Positions 6,142 to 6,492 of a stretch of 6,492 bases of DNA are shown here, piece after piece. The DNA is taken from positions 1 to 6,492 of the forward strand of contig JAUIHU010000262.1 in assembly GCA_030432175.1 (NCBI GenBank). Direction: 5' to 3'. This DNA comes from Verrucomicrobiia bacterium (GTDB lineage: Bacteria; Verrucomicrobiota; Verrucomicrobiia; Limisphaerales; JAUIHU01). The notes below the pieces were generated by a model. The model was not told the DNA's origin. It saw only the letters and a list, made by a program, of their open reading frames with translations, and made no database searches. Both the position numbers and the translations under genes were made by a program. Position 1 is the stretch's first letter. Every line of letters starts with the position of its first letter.

Positions 6142-6357
6142 TTAGTTTTGCACCAGGAAGATCGCAAAGAACACAATACCTTCAGCAAACGCTGTGCTGA
6201 TGATCGCCTGGATCAGGATCTTTGTAGCAGCTCCAGGATTGCGTCCCACTGCTTCAGATGCGCGTGCCCCAATCATTCCAACACCCAGACCCGCTGCCAA
6301 AGCCGCAACAGCAACGTGCAGGTTTCCGCTAATTTCAGCCAACATTGAAGTCAACAT
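6142..6357 (-). CDS. atpE: ATP synthase Fo subunit c (proton-carrying ring)
   Basis: Multiple copies of c form the membrane ring that turns as protons pass. The protein is 71 residues, a normal length, and forms a hairpin of two membrane helices (about 8-33 and 45-69). Helix 1 carries the glycine pattern GLGVGMIG (23-30) for tight ring packing. The polar loop is GRNPGA (38-43). Helix 2 carries the ion-binding carboxylate E59 in AFAEGIVFF. The Gln of helix 1 that marks sodium-binding rings is replaced by Val26, and the residue after E59 is Gly rather than Ser/Thr. Proton coupling is therefore expected. ATG 6357 is taken as the start, and Met5 (ATG 6345) is equally possible from the protein alone. 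Neither start has a clear Shine-Dalgarno sequence. The gene is first in the window, and atpB is expected upstream. Confidence 0.97.
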   Translation of the reverse strand: MLTSMLAEISGNLHVAVAALAAGLGVGMIGARASEAVGRNPGAATKILIQAIISTAFAEGIVFFAIFLVQN

Positions 6358-6492
6358 ATTCTATATATTCTTGAGTTATGATTTAATTTTCCTGGAAAAC
6401 CTGTTCGAACGGATCTCCCAGATTTGGATCTTATTCGATTCCGTCACAGTCTTTGCCATGATCCGAAACCGAAAATTATTCGAAATTGTTTA
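6358..6492 (-). other. Upstream region of atpE, no gene recognised
   Basis: All three minus-strand frames entering from the right edge close quickly, with stops at 6492-6490, 6478-6476 and 6446-6444. An upstream gene such as atpB could therefore extend at most a few codons (about 15) into the window, and no recognisable subunit a C-terminus is seen. No good -35/-10 pair was found. The stretch just before atpE is AT-rich (AAGAATATATAGAAT). Confidence 0.5.

Noticed and set aside
6019..6142. 9-bp direct repeat TCCGCTGAT at 6019-6027 and 6134-6142
   Set aside because: Two short copies 115 nt apart, one touching the atpE stop codon, with no further copies seen. It is consistent with chance.
6376..6459. 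27-codon minus-strand frame starting MAKTVTESNKIQ upstream of atpE
   Set aside because: It is very short and basic, with no ribosome site and no recognisable family. A frame of this length is expected by chance.
1..6492. Possibility of a new defence, mobile or RNA-based system
   Set aside because: Both strands were read. Apart from the partial left-edge gene, everything fits a standard ATP synthase operon, with no repeats, integrase, transposase, CRISPR or structured RNA candidate of real strength.

Overview
This window is almost entirely one F1Fo ATP synthase operon, read on the minus strand, so transcription runs from high to low coordinates. The gene order is atpE (c), atpF (b), atpH (delta), atpA (alpha), atpG (gamma), atpD (beta), atpC (epsilon). 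This is the usual bacterial F-type order. atpB (subunit a) is not in the window and would be expected just past the right edge. The organism is probably a member of Verrucomicrobiota, perhaps the Opitutales/Puniceicoccales side. I judge this from remembered family traits and not from a search: a compact delta subunit starting MKISKQA, a b subunit with a long segment before its membrane helix, and a c subunit starting with an EISGNLH-type N-terminus and an RNPGA loop. The phylum call is moderately confident. The ATP synthase call is essentially certain.

Layout from right to left. 6358-6492 is the leader or intercistronic region before atpE, with no convincing gene. atpE (6142-6357) is followed by an unusually long 195-nt gap. 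atpF (5395-5946) and atpH (4988-5389) are separated by only 5 nt. A 114-nt gap with an isolated TATAAT precedes atpA (3341-4873). A 146-nt gap with a perfect hairpin precedes atpG (2313-3194). An 82-nt gap precedes atpD (812-2230), and 24 nt separate atpD from atpC (371-787). A strong intrinsic terminator (9-bp stem, eight U) at 310-341 ends the operon. Beyond it, 1-157 holds the start of a further minus-strand gene, encoding an unrecognised protein with one N-terminal membrane helix. It runs off the left edge.

How the parts work together. The c ring (with subunit a) carries protons across the membrane. The b and delta subunits form the peripheral stalk that holds the alpha3beta3 head still. 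Gamma and epsilon form the rotor that couples c-ring rotation to ATP synthesis at the beta catalytic sites. All catalytic and coupling residues I checked are present, so the enzyme looks functional and proton-coupled.

I found no mobile element, CRISPR array, tRNA, rRNA or defence-like system, and no evidence of a new system. The points worth a second look are modest: a short delta subunit, near-absence of Shine-Dalgarno sequences, long intercistronic gaps with possible RNA structure, and two palindromes near the left edge.
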